Part shown: in pieces, positions 26,682 through 36,318 of the stretch | Layout: each line of letters opens with the position of its first letter | Position numbering within the stretch: position 1 is the first letter of the stretch | Assembly: GCF_030658505.1 (NCBI RefSeq) | Contig: NZ_JAUTXR010000163.1 | Coordinates: forward strand, 1 to 64,000 | Length of the DNA stretch: 64,000 nucleotides | Direction of reading: 5' to 3' | Origin: Stenotrophomonas raiganjensis (SeqCode) | GTDB taxonomy: Bacteria; Pseudomonadota; Gammaproteobacteria; Xanthomonadales; Xanthomonadaceae | The notes under the pieces: generated by a model | Databases searched by the model: none | Seen by the model: only the letters and a program-made list of their open reading frames with translations | What the model was told of the DNA's origin: nothing | Position numbers and translations under genes: made by a program

Positions 26682-28190
26682 TTACACACTCTCCTGCTTG
26701 CGCTGGCGCCAGAAATCAGCGTTCTTGATGCCCAGGGCATCAGGGTCGAACACCGGATCCAGGCCCAGCTTCTTCTGTCGTTCGTAGTCACGCAGGGCCA
26801 GCATGGCCGGCTTCTGGATGATGAGGATGGCAATGATGTTCAGCCAGGCCATCAGGCCCACGCCGATGTCACCCAGCGCCCAGGCCAGGGTTGCATTATG
26901 GAACGCGCCGAACACCACCATGCCGATGATGCCCAAGCGCAGCAGCAGCACGGTCAGCGGGCGCTTCTTGTTGTGGTTCACATAGCTGAGGTTGGTCTCG
27001 GCCATGTAGTAGTACGCCATGATGGTGGTGAAGGCGAAGAAGAAGATGGCGATGGACACGAACGCCGAACCCCAGCCCGGCAGCACCGCTTCCACACCGG
27101 CCTGGGCGTAGCCCGCGCCTTCCGGAATGCCGGCCAGGCCCTGGAAGATCGGCGCGGCGCCCTCCACCGGCGAGTACACGTTGTAGGTGCCGCTGGCCAG
27201 GATCAGGAACGCAGTGGCGGTGCACACCATCATGGTGTCGAAGTAGATGGCGAAGGCCTGCACGTAGCCCTGCTTGGCCGGGTGCGAGACTTCCGAAGCG
27301 GCTGCAGCATGCGGGCCCGAACCCTGGCCGGCTTCGTTGGCGTAGATGCCGCGCTTGATGCCCCACTCCACCGCCAGGCCCATCATCGCGCCGAACGCGG
27401 CGTGGGTGCCGAAGGCGCTGCTGAAGATGATGCCGAACATTTCCGGCACGCGGTCGTAGTTGATGATCATGATGACGATGGCCATCAGGATGAAACCGGC
27501 GGCCATGAACGGCACCACCACTTCGGCGAAGTTGGCGATGCGCTTGACGCCACCGAAGATCACCACGCCCAGCAGCAGCGCGACCACGATACCGATGCCC
27601 AGCTTCAGCGCCTGCACCGATTCCATGCCGAAGGCCTGGCCATCGAGCGGGCCGCACAGTGCGGTGCCACGGCAGGCGTTGATGATGCTGTCGGCGATGG
27701 CATTGGCCTGCACGCCCGGCATCAGGAAGCCGGCCGCGATGATCGTGGCGATGGCGAAGGCCAGCGCGTACCACTTCAGTCCCATGGCCTTTTCGATGTA
27801 GTACGCCGGGCCACCGCGGTAGCGGCCTTCGGCGTCCTTGGTCTTGTAGATCTGCGCCAGGGTGCATTCCACGTACGAGGTGGACGCGCCGAGGAAGCCC
27901 ATCACCCACATCCAGAAGATCGCACCGGGGCCGCCGAAGGCGATGGCGGTGGCCACGCCGGCGATGTTGCCGATGCCCATGCGGCCGGCCATCGACATGG
28001 CCAGCGCCTGGAACGACGACACACCAGCGTCGGATTTCTCACCCCTGACGGTGAGGCGGCACATCTCGAGGAAGCCGCGGATCTGCATGAAGCGCGTGCG
28101 CAGGCTGAAGAACAGGCCGGCGCCCAGGCACACGAAGATCAGTGCCTTGCTCCAGATGATGCTGTTGATGAAGTGTACGGTTGCTTCCAC
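26682..28190 (-). CDS. Sodium:alanine/glycine symporter (AGCS family), second copy
   Basis: The 502-residue paralogue of the protein at 23153-24604 keeps GNIAGVATAIAFGGPGAIFWMW, GGPAYYIEKAM and NEAGQGSGPHAAAASEVSHPAKQGY. It has a longer loop around the fifth segment (NACRGTALCGPLDGQAFG) and about 11 transmembrane segments. It should import small neutral amino acids with Na+. Its stop abuts the GTG of the methyltransferase gene. The two AGCS genes differ clearly in sequence, so this is an old duplication and not a recent tandem copy. Confidence 0.93.
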   Translation of the reverse strand: MEATVHFINSIIWSKALIFVCLGAGLFFSLRTRFMQIRGFLEMCRLTVRGEKSDAGVSSFQALAMSMAGRMGIGNIAGVATAIAFGGPGAIFWMWVMGFLGASTSYVECTLAQIYKTKDAEGRYRGGPAYYIEKAMGLKWYALAFAIATIIAAGFLMPGVQANAIADSIINACRGTALCGPLDGQAFGMESVQALKLGIGIVVALLLGVVIFGGVKRIANFAEVVVPFMAAGFILMAIVIMIINYDRVPEMFGIIFSSAFGTHAAFGAMMGLAVEWGIKRGIYANEAGQGSGPHAAAASEVSHPAKQGYVQAFAIYFDTMMVCTATAFLILASGTYNVYSPVEGAAPIFQGLAGIPEGAGYAQAGVEAVLPGWGSAFVSIAIFFFAFTTIMAYYYMAETNLSYVNHNKKRPLTVLLLRLGIIGMVVFGAFHNATLAWALGDIGVGLMAWLNIIAILIIQKPAMLALRDYERQKKLGLDPVFDPDALGIKNADFWRQRKQESV

Positions 28191-28289
28191 GCGCGCTCTC
28201 TCCAGTCGGCGGGTTGTAAGGACGTCCCGTCGGCTGGAGGGGACCGGTCGATTCTCCCTGATCGAAGGCCGCTGCGGTAGCGCTGTTTT

Positions 28290-28352
28290 GCAGGGCCGAG
28301 CCCATGCTCGGCTTGGGCCCCCGGGGGCAGCCGAGCATCGGCTCGGCTCTAC
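28290..28352. repeat. Inverted pair of REP palindromes, GTAG on one side
   Basis: GCCGAGCCCATGCTCGGC and GCCGAGCATCGGCTCGGC lie in inverse orientation around a GGGCCCCCGGGGG-type centre. The right element ends CTAC; the left end lacks the GTAG. It lies upstream of the AGCS gene and downstream of the GNAT gene. Confidence 0.75.
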
Positions 28353-28370
28353 AGCGACCAGCCCGCGCGC

Positions 28371-28934
28371 TCACGGCAGCTGCGTGCGTACCCGGGCAAA
28401 GCGGCGCAGGTCGTGCAGCACGCCGCGCTTGTAGACCGCACAGCGCTCCACGCCCTCCTCCTGGAAGCCGTTCTTCTCCAGCACCCTGGCCGACCCCAGA
28501 TTGAAATCGACCACCGTGGCCTGCAGCCTGAACAGGCGCAGCTCATCCATTACCCAGGGGGCGAACAGACCGACCACGCGGGTCATCAGGCCCTGCCCCC
28601 AATAGGCCTGGCCCAGCCAGTAGCCCAGTTCGGCGCTGCGCCCGCGCTCGGCACTGCCCTGCTGGGCCCCGACGCTGCCGCAGGCCTGGCCGTCGATCTC
28701 GATGGCCAGGTTCAGGGTACCCGGGGCCAGCACGCGGCCGGCGAGGAAGGCCTCGCCATCCTCGCGCGTGTACGGATACGGGAAGCGGTCGCGCAGGCCG
28801 CGCGACACCTCGGCGTCGTTGGCGTGGTGCAGCAGGGATTCGAGGTCTTCATTGCGCCAGGGGCGCAGCAGGAACCCCTCGCCCTGCAGGTGTTGGCCTG
28901 CCATCCCGTTGGCGGTTGGATCAGGCATGGCCAC
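28371..28934 (-). CDS. GNAT-family N-acetyltransferase (RimJ/RimL-like)
   Basis: The protein is up to 187 residues. It has the RimJ/L-type start FLLRPWRNEDLESLLHHAND, the acetyl-CoA motif ELGYWLGQAYWGQGLMTRVV and the late RVLEKNGFQEEG. Candidate substrates are N-termini of proteins or small amines; none is indicated by context. The gene overlaps the RND pump stop by 14 bases from its first ATG; in-frame ATGs at 28928 and 28904 are alternatives. It is the last gene of the adaptor-pump-GNAT run. Confidence 0.85.
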   Translation of the reverse strand: MAMPDPTANGMAGQHLQGEGFLLRPWRNEDLESLLHHANDAEVSRGLRDRFPYPYTREDGEAFLAGRVLAPGTLNLAIEIDGQACGSVGAQQGSAERGRSAELGYWLGQAYWGQGLMTRVVGLFAPWVMDELRLFRLQATVVDFNLGSARVLEKNGFQEEGVERCAVYKRGVLHDLRRFARVRTQLP

Positions 28935-31900
28935 CCACCGAGGGCGACTCCGCTTCCTGCTTCTCCAGCTCGCGCTTCACCGCCTCCGGCGAACGGGTGT
29001 ACGGGGCCAGCCGCGCGTAGAACGCCGGCACCACGAACAGCGACAGGAAGGTCGAGAGGGTCACGCCGAAGATGATCACGATGCCGATCGTGCCACGGCT
29101 GGCCGAACCAGGACCACCGGCCACCACCAGCGGGATCGCGCCGACCACGGTGGCGATCGAGGTCATCAGGATCGGGCGCAGGCGTACCATCGCCGACTCG
29201 ATGATCGCCTCGCGCACACTGCGCCCATCGTCGCGCAGCTGGTTGGCGAATTCGACGATGAGGATGCCATTCTTCGCGGCCAGGCCGACCAGCATGACGA
29301 TGCCGATCTGGCTGAACAGGTTCACCGTGCCGCCGCTCACCCACAACCCGACCAGCGCGCCGAGCACGCCCAGCGGCACGGTCAGCATGATGGTGAGCGG
29401 GTGGATGAAGCTCTCGAACTGTGCAGCCAGCACCAGGTACACCACCAGCAGCGCCATCGCGAAGGTCAGCAGCACCGCGCCGCCGGCGCTCTGGTACTCG
29501 CGCGATTCCCCCTTCCAGTTCACCTGCGCGTACTGCGGCAGCTCTTCGCGCGCCACGTTCTGCGCCCAGGCGATCGCCTCGCCCAGCGGATAGCCCGGCG
29601 CCAGGCCGGCATTGATGGTGATCGAACGCAGGCGGTTGAAGCGGTTCAGGGTGCCGGCCTCGGCCACTTCGCTCAGCGTGACCAGGTTGGACAGGGGCAC
29701 CAGTTCGCCGGAGGTCGCACGCACCCGGATCGCCGCCAGGTCGGCCGGGCTGGCACGACCATCGCGACCGGCCTGCACCAGCACGTCGTATTCCTCGCCG
29801 TTGTCGACGAAGGTGGTGACGCGGCGCGACCCCATCATGGTTTCCAGTGCCGAACCGATCGCAGTGACCGGCACGCCGAGGTCGGCCGCACGCTGGCGGT
29901 CGATGTTGACCCGCATCTGCGGGCGGGTTTCCTTGTAGTCCGAGTCCGGGCCGACCAGGCCCGGGTTATCGGCCATGCGCAGCAGGATGCGGTCGCGCCA
30001 CTGCGCGATCTCGGCATATTCCGGACCACCCAGCACGATCTGGAACGGCTGCCCGCCGCTGCGCACCAGGCCACCGCCCACCTGCGTGCGTACGCGCACG
30101 CCGCGGATGGTATCCAGTTCCTTCTGCAGTGCGTTGGCCACCTCCGGCGTGCCCTCGCTGCGCTGGCGCCACGGCTGCAGGAAGATGCTGACGCGGCCGG
30201 TATGCATTTCCTCGCTGGCGCCCCAACCGCCCGGCACCCGGGGGTTGGCACGCACGATCGGCTTGTCCGGGCCGACATGCGGCGCCAGCAGCGCTTCCAC
30301 CTGCTGCACCTGCTGCACGGTGTAGTCGTAGCCGGCGCCCTCCGGTCCATCGATCATGATCTGGAACGAACCGCGGTCTTCGGCCGGTGCGAGTTCCGAC
30401 GGCAAGACCTTGAGCAGGCCCCAGCTGGCGGCCAACGCGGCCACCATCACCAGCAGGTAGATCCAGGTGCGGTCCACGTGATGATCCAGCACGCGGCCGT
30501 AGGCCCCGGCCAGGCGCTCCAGGTTGCGGTTGACGAAGCCATGCAGGCCACGCGGCGCCTGCCCGGTATGCGGTTTGAGCAGCTTGGAAGCCATCATCGG
30601 CGTCAGCGTCAGCGCCACGAAGGCGGACAATGCCACCGCGGCGGCCAGCGCCACCGCCAGCTCGCGGAACAGGCGCCCGGTGTTGCCTTCCAGGAAACCG
30701 ACCGGCAGGAACACCGCCACCAGCACCGCGGTGGTGGCGATCACCGCGAAGGCGACCTGTGCGGTGCCGCGCTTGGAGGCCACCAGCGGTGGCTCGCCCA
30801 GGTCGATGCGGCGCTGCACGTTCTCCACCACCACGATCGCGTCGTCCACCACCAGGCCGATGCACAGCACCAGCGCAAGCAGGGTCAGCAGGTTGATCGA
30901 GAAGTCGAACGCATACAGTGCGATGAACGCGGCCACCAGGCAGACCGGCACGGTCACCGCTGGAATCAGTGCGGCACGGAAGCTGCCAAGGAACAGCCAG
31001 ATCACCGCCAGCACCAGGATCATCGCCTCGACAAGCGTGGCGTAGACGCGGTCCACGGCGGCTTCGATGAAGGTGGTGTTGTCGAACGCCACGAAGATCT
31101 GCGTGCCCTTGGGCAGGGTCAGCGCGACCCGCTCCGCCTCAGCGCGCGCGACTCGGGCCACGTCCAGCGAGTTGGCAGTGGAGGTCTTGACGATGCCCAG
31201 GCCGATGCCCGGCTCGCCGTTGCTGCGGTAATACGCGCGGCGTTCGGCCGAGGCCAGCTCGATCTTCGCCACATCGCCCATGCGCACCACGTAGCCGTCG
31301 CGGCCCTTGCCCAGCGGGATGGTCGCGAAGTCCTCGGGCTTGATGTAGTTGCGCTCCACGCGCAGGGTGAAATCGCGGTCGGTCGACTCGATGCGGCCGG
31401 CCGGCAGTTCCACGTTCTCATTGCGCAGCGCGGTTTCCACATCGCCGGTGGTCAGCCCGCGTGCGGCCAGCTGGTCACGGTCCAGCCAGATCCGCATCGC
31501 ATAGCGCTGGCGGCCACCGATGCGGACCTGGGCCACGCCATCGAGGCTGGAAAAGCGATCGACCACGTAGCGGTCGGCGTAGTCGCTCAGTTCCAGCGTG
31601 TCCATGGTCGAGGAGACCATGTTGAACCAGATGATCGGGTCGGCATCGCTTTCGACCTTGGCGATCTCCGGCGGCCGCGCTTCTTCCGGCATGCGGTCGG
31701 CGACGCGGCTGACCGCGTCACGCACGTCGTTGGCCGCCGCTTCGATATCGCGGTTGGAGGTGAACTCGATGCTGACCTGCGAGCGGCCGTTGGTGCTGCG
31801 CGCGTTGATCGTATCGATGCCTTCGATGCCGGCCAGCGCGTCTTCCAGCACCTGGGTGATGCGGCTTTCGATGACCGCCGCCGAGGCGCCGGTGTAGTCC

Positions 31901-32046
31901 ACCGACACCGACACGATCGGCGGGTCGATGGCGGGCAGTTCGCGCAGGGTCAGGCGGGTGAAGGACATCACGCCCAGCACCAGCAGCAGCAGGCTCATCA
32001 CCACGGCGAACACCGGCCGCTGGATGGAGATGTCGGACAGCTTCAT
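28921..32046 (-). CDS. RND-family efflux pump inner-membrane transporter
   Basis: The 1041-residue protein has the HAE1-type RND plan: TM1 ISIQRPVFAVVMSLLLL, two large periplasmic loops (about 40-330 and 560-860) and 12 membrane segments. TM4 contains the proton-relay pair in CIGLVVDDAIVVVENVQRRI. The repeated half starts near YLLVMVAALAASWGLLK. It exports drugs or other amphiphiles by proton antiport, using an adaptor and an outer-membrane channel. The adaptor gene overlaps its start (ATGA). No outer-membrane channel is encoded here, so TolC-like partners must be elsewhere. I cannot assign it to a named Sme pump. Confidence 0.93.
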   Translation of the reverse strand: MKLSDISIQRPVFAVVMSLLLLVLGVMSFTRLTLRELPAIDPPIVSVSVDYTGASAAVIESRITQVLEDALAGIEGIDTINARSTNGRSQVSIEFTSNRDIEAAANDVRDAVSRVADRMPEEARPPEIAKVESDADPIIWFNMVSSTMDTLELSDYADRYVVDRFSSLDGVAQVRIGGRQRYAMRIWLDRDQLAARGLTTGDVETALRNENVELPAGRIESTDRDFTLRVERNYIKPEDFATIPLGKGRDGYVVRMGDVAKIELASAERRAYYRSNGEPGIGLGIVKTSTANSLDVARVARAEAERVALTLPKGTQIFVAFDNTTFIEAAVDRVYATLVEAMILVLAVIWLFLGSFRAALIPAVTVPVCLVAAFIALYAFDFSINLLTLLALVLCIGLVVDDAIVVVENVQRRIDLGEPPLVASKRGTAQVAFAVIATTAVLVAVFLPVGFLEGNTGRLFRELAVALAAAVALSAFVALTLTPMMASKLLKPHTGQAPRGLHGFVNRNLERLAGAYGRVLDHHVDRTWIYLLVMVAALAASWGLLKVLPSELAPAEDRGSFQIMIDGPEGAGYDYTVQQVQQVEALLAPHVGPDKPIVRANPRVPGGWGASEEMHTGRVSIFLQPWRQRSEGTPEVANALQKELDTIRGVRVRTQVGGGLVRSGGQPFQIVLGGPEYAEIAQWRDRILLRMADNPGLVGPDSDYKETRPQMRVNIDRQRAADLGVPVTAIGSALETMMGSRRVTTFVDNGEEYDVLVQAGRDGRASPADLAAIRVRATSGELVPLSNLVTLSEVAEAGTLNRFNRLRSITINAGLAPGYPLGEAIAWAQNVAREELPQYAQVNWKGESREYQSAGGAVLLTFAMALLVVYLVLAAQFESFIHPLTIMLTVPLGVLGALVGLWVSGGTVNLFSQIGIVMLVGLAAKNGILIVEFANQLRDDGRSVREAIIESAMVRLRPILMTSIATVVGAIPLVVAGGPGSASRGTIGIVIIFGVTLSTFLSLFVVPAFYARLAPYTRSPEAVKRELEKQEAESPSVGGHA

Positions 32047-33149
32047 CCGCCGTGGCCCTCGGCCGCGACCGGTGCCGGCGTGCCAGCCGGTTTGGCGCCA
32101 GGGGCCGGTGCGGCGTCCTTGGCGGCAACCTTCAGCCCCGGGCGCAGCTTGCCGGTGCCATCAACCACGATGCGCTGGTCGGCTTCCAGGCCCTGCTTGA
32201 TCTCGACCACGCCGGCACGGCGCGCACCGGTGACCACATCCACGCGCTCGACGCTGTCATCGCTCTTGATGCGGTACACGAAGGTATCGCGGCCGACCTG
32301 TACCACGGCGATTTCCGGGACCACCAGCGCCGGGCGCTCGGGGCGGAACAGGCGCACGTCCAGCAGCATGCCCGGGCGCAGCGCATGATCGCCGTTGGCG
32401 AAATCGGCGCGCACGGTCACCGCACGGGTGGCCGGGTCGATGCGCGCATCGATGGTGCTGACCACGCCCTCGAAGGTGCGGCCCGGCCAGGCCACGCTGG
32501 TGGCACTGACCTTGTCACCGACGCCCAGCGCGGCCAGCTCCACTTCCGGTACCTGGAAATCGACATGCATGTGCTCGATGTCGTCGAGCGTGGCGATGAC
32601 CGTGGTCGGCGTCAGCAGCGATCCCGGGCTGACCTGGCGGATGCCGAGCACACCGGCAAAGGGGGCGCGCACGCGGCGATCACCGATGTCGGCCTGCATC
32701 TGCATCACGCGCGCCTCGGCGGCATCGCGGATCGACTTCTGCGTATCCAGCGTGGCGCTGGACACCAGCCGCTGCGCAGCCAGCTCGCGCTGGCGCTTGT
32801 ACAGCTGGTCGGCCTCATGGAAGGTCGCCTGCGCCTGCACCAGCGCGGCCTCCTGGGCCTGCCCGCGCAGGGTCACGATCGGTGCACCGGCAGCGATGTG
32901 CTGGCCGCTTTCGAAGTGCACCTTCTCAACGATTTCGCTGACCTTGGCGGTGACGCTGATCGACTCGCGCGCCTTGGCCGTGCCCAGCGCCTGCAGGGTG
33001 TCGTTCCACTGCGTGGGCTGCACGACCTGCGCGGTGACCGGCACCGCTTCGCCCTGCCGACGTGCGGCGGCCTCCTGTTTGCCTGCGCACCCGGCCAGCA
33101 CGGCCAGGCTGAGGCCAAGGGCCAGGGTCGAAGCGATACGAGCCAACAT
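32043..33149 (-). CDS. RND efflux periplasmic adaptor (membrane fusion) lipoprotein
   Basis: The ATG at 33149, behind AGGACCGTTC, gives 368 residues with a lipoprotein signal (LGLSLAVLAGC, lipid-anchored Cys). The lipoyl half-motifs VHFESGQHIAAGAPIV and VRAPFAGVLGIRQVSPGSLL flank an alpha-hairpin (EADQLYKRQRELAAQRLVS). Barrel and membrane-proximal domains follow. It bridges the RND pump to an outer-membrane channel. It is the first gene of the pump operon and overlaps the pump start by four bases. A longer upstream in-frame reading has no support. Confidence 0.93.
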   Translation of the reverse strand: MLARIASTLALGLSLAVLAGCAGKQEAAARRQGEAVPVTAQVVQPTQWNDTLQALGTAKARESISVTAKVSEIVEKVHFESGQHIAAGAPIVTLRGQAQEAALVQAQATFHEADQLYKRQRELAAQRLVSSATLDTQKSIRDAAEARVMQMQADIGDRRVRAPFAGVLGIRQVSPGSLLTPTTVIATLDDIEHMHVDFQVPEVELAALGVGDKVSATSVAWPGRTFEGVVSTIDARIDPATRAVTVRADFANGDHALRPGMLLDVRLFRPERPALVVPEIAVVQVGRDTFVYRIKSDDSVERVDVVTGARRAGVVEIKQGLEADQRIVVDGTGKLRPGLKVAAKDAAPAPGAKPAGTPAPVAAEGHGG

Positions 33150-33372
33150 GAACGGTCCTGATTGATCCACGGCCGCCGAGTGTAGGCAAGGCCCCGCAAA
33201 AGCGGTATGTGCCAAGCGTTTACCGGCGTGGAACCAATGCCGCGATAGCGCCTTGCATCCGTTCCGTGCAAGGCTGGCGTCAGCGGTGTCGGCGTGTGTC
33301 GAGGTGTATCCAGCCGCCCACGGTGGCGGTCGCCATCGTAGAGTCGAAGCTGCCCGACGGAGGGCGTCGGGC

Positions 33373-33410
33373 GGGGACGGATCTTGGCGGGGATCCGGCC
33401 CCGTTTTTTT
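33373..33410 (+). terminator. Plus-strand hairpin with T7 run, between two minus-strand genes
   Basis: GGGGACGGATC and GATCCGGCCCC pair over an 8-base loop with one mismatch, followed by G and seven T. It has the form of a plus-strand terminator, but the neighbours on both sides are on the minus strand. The surrounding gap 33150-33450 also holds a GCCCGACG/CGTCGGGC hairpin (about 33350-33370) and no gene I can support. Confidence 0.5.
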
Positions 33411-33450
33411 GCCCATTACGCCAGGGTTGCGTTGGGCCATGCCCGGCGGA

Positions 33451-35514
33451 TCAGTACCGGTAGTTCACCTTCATCCACACGCTGCGGCCCGGTTCGTTGA
33501 TGCGCACCGGATCGGCCGGGAAGCCGAAGTCGGCGCTGCCGGCCAGGTTCAGGTGTTCGCTGTAGGCACGGTCGAACACGTTGTCGACACCGGCGCTGAG
33601 CTGCAGCTGCGAACTGAAGCGGTATGCCGCGTTGAGCGCGAACGTGGCGAAGCCCGCGCTCGCTCCGAGATCCTGGGCAACGACATTTCCCTGTCCATTC
33701 GCGACACGATGCTGATGGGTCACCGCGCGCAGCAGCGCGCCGGCGCTCCAGCGCTGGCCTTCCCAGTTCGCGCTCAGGCGTGCTTCCAACGGCGGCATCT
33801 GCGGCAACGGTCGCCGCTGGTCGCGGTTCTCCCCCCAGGCATAGGCCAGCGTGCCGCCCAGCTTCCACTGCTCGGCCAGGCTCACCTCCAGCCCCGCCTC
33901 GGCGCCGGCAATGCGCGCATCGACGTTGCTGGCCTGGCTCATGCCCATCATGCCGCCACCGTGGTAGGTAAACAGGATGTAGTCCTGGATCTGCCCGGCA
34001 TAGGCCGAGACCCAGGCCTGCACGCGCGGCCCTTTGTACTGCAGGCCCACGTCGAGCTGGGTGGTGCGTTCCGGCTGCACGCCAGTGAACGCGTTCACTG
34101 CGCCGGACGGGCCGTGGTTGGGCGAGAACAGCTCCCAATAGTCGGGCATGCGCTCGCTGTGGCCGAGGCCGGCATACCAGGTCAGGCCGTCGGCCAGGTC
34201 CTGCTCGTAGCGCAGGAAACCACTGCCGAGCCACTCCTTGCGCTTTTGCCCGGCCGTTGGGTTGGGCCGGCTGCCCATCATTCCACGGATCGACTGCCGC
34301 TCATCACGCACGCTGGCACGATCGATGCGCAGGCCGCTGATCCAGCGCTGGGCGGTATCAGCGCCGAGGGTCAGCTCAGTGAACACACCGTAGCGGCGGA
34401 AGTTGGCATCGGTCTCCCAGGCCGCCTGGCGATAGGTGTCGCGGCCCATGCCCATGCGCCCACGGTGGCGACTGTCCTCGCCGTCCACACCCGCCACCAG
34501 TTGCACGTCCTGCCAGCGCCATTCGGAACTGACCCGGCCGCCCTGGGTACGGCGGTCCACGTTGGAGGCCATCGCCATCGGCATCATGCTGTTCGGGTTC
34601 GGCGTTCGCAGCGTGTAGTTGTCCATCACGTGGTCGGCGTTGTTGTAGTACACGTTGGCCTGCACCGTGTCCCACGCACCCGGCAGGTTGCGCTTCTCGA
34701 AGCGCGCGGCGTAGCTGGTGCGCTCGAACGCAGCCCCGTCCATGCCGCGCCCGGCATAGCGCGCGATCGCATCACCTGCACCGGCCGAGATTTCCAGCAG
34801 GGTGTCAGCGTCGGGGGTCCAACCCACCGCCACGTCGCCATTCCACTTGCGCCACTTCGACGGCACCACGTCGCCGTGGCCATCCTTGTAGTCGTCGGCT
34901 TCGGAGCGATTCCCGCTGGCGCGCACGTAGCCGGTCGGGTTGCCCAGGGTCAGGTCCAGCACCTGGTCGTTGCGGTTGCGCGAGCCGACCAGTGCACTGG
35001 CATCGGCACGCAGGCCGGGCGCCTCGAAGCGCGGCGTATCACGCTCGAAACGGATGGTGCCGGCTGACGCCCCGGCCCCCCAGCGCACGCTCTGCGGGCC
35101 CTTGATGATGGTCAACCGGTCGAAGCTCTCCGGCGCGATGTAGGACAGCGGATTGTCCATGCGCGACGGGCAGGCACCGATCAGGTTGCCATCATTGCTG
35201 AGAACCTTCAGCCGCGAACCAAACATGCCGCGCAGCACCGGGTCGCCGTTGGTGCCGCCGTTGCGGATGGCGGAGAAACCGGGAACGGTCTTCAGGTAAT
35301 CGGCGCCATCACTGGCCGGAACCGGCTGCCGCGGCAGGCGTGGATCGGTCACCCAGTGCAGTGGCGAAGACGGTGCGGCGGCGGTGACCACCATCGTGTC
35401 GAGGGTACGCGCCTCGTCGGCGGGCGCAGCGTGGGCCAGTGACGCGGCCACGGCCAGGCCAAGGGCAACCGGCAGGCGCGCACAGGCGCCCGCGGGGCGG
35501 GAAGTCATTTTCAT
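33451..35514 (-). CDS. TonB-dependent copper receptor (OprC/NosA-like)
   Basis: The 687-residue protein has a signal peptide ending ASLAHA, a TonB box region (RTLDTMVVTAA), and a plug domain with VPGFSAIRNGGTNGDPVLRGMFGSRLKVLSNDG. The 22-strand barrel ends in the terminal Tyr of MKVNYRY. Met-rich stretches NSMMPMAMASN, IRGMMGS and GGGMMGMSQAS suit copper handling. The plug sequence matches TonB-copper receptors, which bind Cu at the surface. The DUF2946 gene 72 bases upstream on the same strand supports a copper role. No Fur or Zur box was identified. Confidence 0.9.
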   Translation of the reverse strand: MKMTSRPAGACARLPVALGLAVAASLAHAAPADEARTLDTMVVTAAAPSSPLHWVTDPRLPRQPVPASDGADYLKTVPGFSAIRNGGTNGDPVLRGMFGSRLKVLSNDGNLIGACPSRMDNPLSYIAPESFDRLTIIKGPQSVRWGAGASAGTIRFERDTPRFEAPGLRADASALVGSRNRNDQVLDLTLGNPTGYVRASGNRSEADDYKDGHGDVVPSKWRKWNGDVAVGWTPDADTLLEISAGAGDAIARYAGRGMDGAAFERTSYAARFEKRNLPGAWDTVQANVYYNNADHVMDNYTLRTPNPNSMMPMAMASNVDRRTQGGRVSSEWRWQDVQLVAGVDGEDSRHRGRMGMGRDTYRQAAWETDANFRRYGVFTELTLGADTAQRWISGLRIDRASVRDERQSIRGMMGSRPNPTAGQKRKEWLGSGFLRYEQDLADGLTWYAGLGHSERMPDYWELFSPNHGPSGAVNAFTGVQPERTTQLDVGLQYKGPRVQAWVSAYAGQIQDYILFTYHGGGMMGMSQASNVDARIAGAEAGLEVSLAEQWKLGGTLAYAWGENRDQRRPLPQMPPLEARLSANWEGQRWSAGALLRAVTHQHRVANGQGNVVAQDLGASAGFATFALNAAYRFSSQLQLSAGVDNVFDRAYSEHLNLAGSADFGFPADPVRINEPGRSVWMKVNYRY

Positions 35515-35586
35515 CGGAACAGCTCCAAGGTACGCACGCGCGCACGGCGCCCGCTCAGGCGTCGTGCGGCAGATTCGATAGGAAAA

Positions 35587-36018
35587 TCAGCGGACGAGGG
35601 AGGCGCGCGGTGGCCCGCGCGCGGCATGGGCCGGCCAGCGCAGTGCGGGCAGTACCTGCTGCGACCACGGGAACACCAGTCGTGGCCGCCACAGCAGTGG
35701 CAACAGCAGCACCAGTACCGCCAGCCACGGCAGCAGGCGCATGGCCAGCACGCAGTATTCGCAGGCTTCACCATGCATGGCGTGGGGGTCGGCTGGGCGG
35801 TTGGGCGCTGCCGGCGCAGCACCGTGCCGATCGTGACCGGCCATGGCCATGCCGTGCATGTCATGGCCCATCGCGGCGTGGTCCATGCCCGCCATCGCGG
35901 CGTGCTCCATCGGCTGCGCCTGCAGCGCGCGGCTGAACAGTGGCGCAAGCACCATCAGCAGCGTCGCCAGGATGGCGAGCTGGAGCAGAAGGCGCTGCGG
36001 GCGGGAAAGGCGGGTCAC
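35587..36018 (-). CDS. DUF2946 family His/Met-rich protein, copper-associated
   Basis: The product is 143 residues from a GTG start at 36018. An N-terminal hydrophobic segment (about 9-32) is followed by a His/Met-rich region (EHAAMAGMDHAAMGHDMHG, about 38-56) and then HAMHGEACEYCVLAMRLLPW with a Cys-x-x-Cys pair at the start of a second membrane segment. DUF2946 proteins accompany copper receptors and resistance genes. It probably binds or passes Cu at the periplasmic face. It is immediately upstream of the copper receptor gene on the same strand. Confidence 0.85.
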   Translation of the reverse strand: MTRLSRPQRLLLQLAILATLLMVLAPLFSRALQAQPMEHAAMAGMDHAAMGHDMHGMAMAGHDRHGAAPAAPNRPADPHAMHGEACEYCVLAMRLLPWLAVLVLLLPLLWRPRLVFPWSQQVLPALRWPAHAARGPPRASLVR

Positions 36019-36083
36019 CCTGCTAGTGTAGAGCCGGGTCCAGAGTTGCCCGTGCGACGAACGGTCGCAGGAGGGGGTTTATC

Positions 36084-36268
36084 GGCAGGGCTGCGCCCTG
36101 CACCCGCTGCGAGCTGCAGCAACAGCAACAGCAACAGCCGAAGCAAAAGCGGGCTTCCTGTGGGTAGGCGGGGTGGGTCCGGTTGCGGGGGACGCCGTAA
36201 ATACGTCCATGTAGGCTCGGTCGCCGCATCCATGCGGCTCACGCCCCCGCAACCGGACCCACCCCGCC
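36084..36268. repeat. Structured intergenic repeat, copy B
   Basis: It starts with GGCAGGGCTGCGCCCTGC (36084-36101). Three AGCAAC units follow (36118-36135). A perfect 25-bp inverted repeat (36167-36191 and 36244-36268, starting GGCGGGGTGGGTCCGGTTGC) encloses two small hairpins, TACGT-CC-ATGTA (one G-T wobble) and GCCGCAT-CC-ATGCGGC. It lies in the 574-base gap between the copper pair and kup, and is the best preserved copy together with C. Confidence 0.88.
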
Positions 36269-36318
36269 TTCGACAGAGTCCTGCGATCTGACGGGATGAC
36301 ATGGGCTGCTTTTGGTGG

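Noticed and set aside
28702..32388. Open frame of 1228 codons on the plus strand
   Set aside because: It is the antisense of the RND pump gene. It is rich in His, Gln and Arg and has no recognisable domains, as expected for shadow frames in high-GC DNA.
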